Shown: positions 62,528 through 64,000 of the stretch, piece by piece | How positions within the stretch are numbered: position 1 is the stretch's first letter | Layout of the letters: each line of letters starts with the position of its first letter | NCBI GenBank assembly: GCA_025163595.1 | Contig: CP104100.1 | Span: 4,077,733 to 4,141,732, forward strand | DNA from: Phaeobacter sp. G2 | GTDB taxonomy: Bacteria > Pseudomonadota > Alphaproteobacteria > Rhodobacterales > Rhodobacteraceae | Direction of reading: 5' to 3' | DNA length: 64,000 bases | Translations under genes and position numbers: made by a program | The notes under the pieces: generated by a model | Told to the model about the DNA's origin: nothing | Database searches by the model: none | Seen by the model: only the letters and a program-made list of their open reading frames with translations

Positions 62528-64000
62528 TTAGGATTCAAGCGCGCGGCGCAGCATTTCCACATCTTCGGCGATCTGACCGTCAGTTGACTTCAGCTCTTCG
62601 ATGCGGCGCACCCCATGCATGACCGTTGTATGGTCACGGCCCCCAAAGCGACGGCCAATCTCTGGCAGGCTGCGGCTGGTGAGCTTTTTGCACAGATACA
62701 TCGCCACCTGCCGTGGCCGCGCGTAAGAGCGCAGACGTTTAGGGCCAATGATGTCCGACATCCGGATGTTGTAATACTCTGACACCTTGCGCTGGATTTC
62801 CTCGACGGTGATCTTGCGCTCAGAGGCGCGCAAAACATCCGCCAGGCAATCCTGGGTCAGATCCATGTCGATCTCGCGCCCCACCAGCGAAGCAAAAGCA
62901 AACAGCCGGGTCAGCGCGCCTTCGAGAACACGTACGTTGGTGGAAATCCGATGCGCCAGGAATTCCAGCACCCCATCGGCAATTTCCAGATCCGGATAGG
63001 TCTTTTGCTGCAGCTGCACCTTGGTTTGCAGAATGCCCAGGCGCAGCTCATAGTCTGTTGGGTGCAGATCCACCACCAGGCCACATTGCAGACGCGATTT
63101 CACCCGGTCTTCCAGATCCTTGATCTCCCCCGGGGCGCGGTCGGCTGAGATAATGATCTGTTTGTTCTGATCCACCAGAGCGTTGAAGGTATGGAAGAAT
63201 TCTTCCTGAGTGGAATCCTTGCCAGCGATGAATTGCACGTCATCCACCATCAGCACATCAACCGAACGGAACAGGTGCTTAAAATCCATCATCTTGCGTT
63301 CGCGCAGAGCCTGCACAAAACGATACATGAACTGTTCAGCCGACAGGTACAGCACGTTCAGACCAGGATTCTGAGCGCTGATTTCCCAGGCAATCGCATG
63401 CATCAGGTGCGTTTTACCCAGCCCGACACCGCCATACAGCACCAGCGGATTGAAGGTCACGGGGCCGCCTTCGGCAACCCGGCGCGCTGCGGCATGGGCC
63501 AGCTCGTTTGGCTTGCCAACGACAAAGTTGTCAAAGGTAAACCGTGGATCCAGCGGCGCCGCCTGCAATGTGTCCATTGGCGCTGCGGCAGCTGCTTTGG
63601 CAGACAAAGACGCGCCAGTATTTGCAGAACCAGTATTTGCAGAACGCGCAGGCTCCTGGTGCCACTGAGACTCATTGTTCTGTTGGCCAGAGCCGCCCTG
63701 CATTTCAGCAAAGGGCTCTGCGGGTTGTTCGACCTGACGCACGGGGCGTGCAGGTGAATTGGCAGCAACCCGAAAGGCCAGGCGTTGAACCGGTTCGCCA
63801 GAGATGCTGAACTCATGCAGAATGAGATCGGCAAAGTTCTGGCTAACGTAGTTGCCCATAAAATTGGTTGGCACGTGAAACACCGCCACACCATCGTCAA
63901 CTGAATTGAACTCCAACGGTTCGATCCAGGTCGTAAAGTTATTTTGGCCAACAGTCTTCAAAAGCCGTGTTCTGAGCTGTCCCCATTTTTCTTCCGTCAT
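62528..64000 (-). CDS. dnaA: Chromosomal replication initiator DnaA
   Basis: This 490-residue protein has domain I (MTEEKWGQLRTRLLKTVGQN, with WIEPL), a Gln/Ala-rich linker (about 90-150), and the AAA+ domain with Walker A GGVGLGKTHLMHAI and Walker B MVDDVQFIAGK. The C-terminal DNA-binding signature is DHTTVMHGVRRIE. The ATG coincides with the last base of the window, so its promoter is not visible, but the N-terminus matches the family's usual start. Confidence 0.97.
   Translation of the reverse strand: MTEEKWGQLRTRLLKTVGQNNFTTWIEPLEFNSVDDGVAVFHVPTNFMGNYVSQNFADLILHEFSISGEPVQRLAFRVAANSPARPVRQVEQPAEPFAEMQGGSGQQNNESQWHQEPARSANTGSANTGASLSAKAAAAAPMDTLQAAPLDPRFTFDNFVVGKPNELAHAAARRVAEGGPVTFNPLVLYGGVGLGKTHLMHAIAWEISAQNPGLNVLYLSAEQFMYRFVQALRERKMMDFKHLFRSVDVLMVDDVQFIAGKDSTQEEFFHTFNALVDQNKQIIISADRAPGEIKDLEDRVKSRLQCGLVVDLHPTDYELRLGILQTKVQLQQKTYPDLEIADGVLEFLAHRISTNVRVLEGALTRLFAFASLVGREIDMDLTQDCLADVLRASERKITVEEIQRKVSEYYNIRMSDIIGPKRLRSYARPRQVAMYLCKKLTSRSLPEIGRRFGGRDHTTVMHGVRRIEELKSTDGQIAEDVEMLRRALES

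Noticed and set aside
62247-62531. Repeat-rich 94-codon frame (T-G-x-x tetrapeptides) in the dnaN-dnaA gap
   Set aside because: Any 12-bp repeat keeps every frame open in tetrapeptides, the start is a TTG with a poor site, and the frame runs into the dnaA end. It is better read as a DNA repeat.

Overview
The window looks like about 64 kb of chromosome from an alphaproteobacterium of the Rhodobacteraceae (Roseobacter group). Evidence: high-GC coding sequence; Roseobacter-type small families (DUF1674, DUF3775, DUF3035, probable DUF6525); an alphaproteobacterial LexA box (GTTC-N7-GTTC); a MutL with an endonuclease motif; and a dnaA-dnaN-recF-gyrB cluster at the right-hand end. I saw no rRNA, tRNA, CRISPR array, transposase or prophage gene.

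Left part (1-16 kb). The start of an acyl-CoA ligase gene is followed by a secreted caspase-like/Sel1/peptidoglycan-binding protein, a soluble PAS hybrid histidine kinase overlapping an OmpR-type regulator, a WGR-only protein and an M20-type amidohydrolase. A plus-strand operon (histidine phosphatase, GST, lysine-forming saccharopine dehydrogenase, SemiSWEET, saccharopine reductase) ends at a strong terminator. Next come a Crp/Fnr regulator with a perfect palindrome placed to activate a DUF2892 gene, and a U32 peptidase-family protein. On the minus strand lie DUF3775, a membrane nucleotide cyclase, rmuC and mutL; the last three form a start/stop-coupled operon preceded by a perfect LexA box.

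Middle part (19-37 kb). A manganese-type sitABCD operon carries a Fur/Mur-like palindrome between its -35 and -10. Divergent from it are deoC, DUF1272 and a double-domain ALDH16-type aldehyde dehydrogenase. A long minus-strand run holds rsmB, a heparinase II/III-like gene, purH, lspA, a DUF3035 lipoprotein and a pair of M16 peptidases (one catalytic, one lacking the zinc motif). DUF1674, NIPSNAP and dapB follow.

Translation/RNA block (37.5-47.5 kb). rbfA, truB, rpsO and pnp keep their ancestral order and strand, but each junction has gained genes: a secreted phosphodiester glycosidase-like gene after rbfA; DUF1643 and an RTX-repeat protein after truB; and, between rpsO and pnp, two small ORFs plus a PLP decarboxylase / ArsR / PACE-efflux module with its own operator palindromes.

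Right part (47.6-64 kb). Envelope-glycan genes (GT25, FkbM methyltransferase, GT11 fucosyltransferase) are scattered among redox and aldehyde genes (1-Cys peroxiredoxin, ALDH, VOC protein), rluA and rarD. A roughly 140-bp inverted-repeat element with a perfect 20-bp-arm palindrome lies in one convergent gap. The replication cluster dnaA-dnaN-recF-(LysE)-gyrB ends the window, with a degenerate 12-bp tandem array between dnaN and dnaA.
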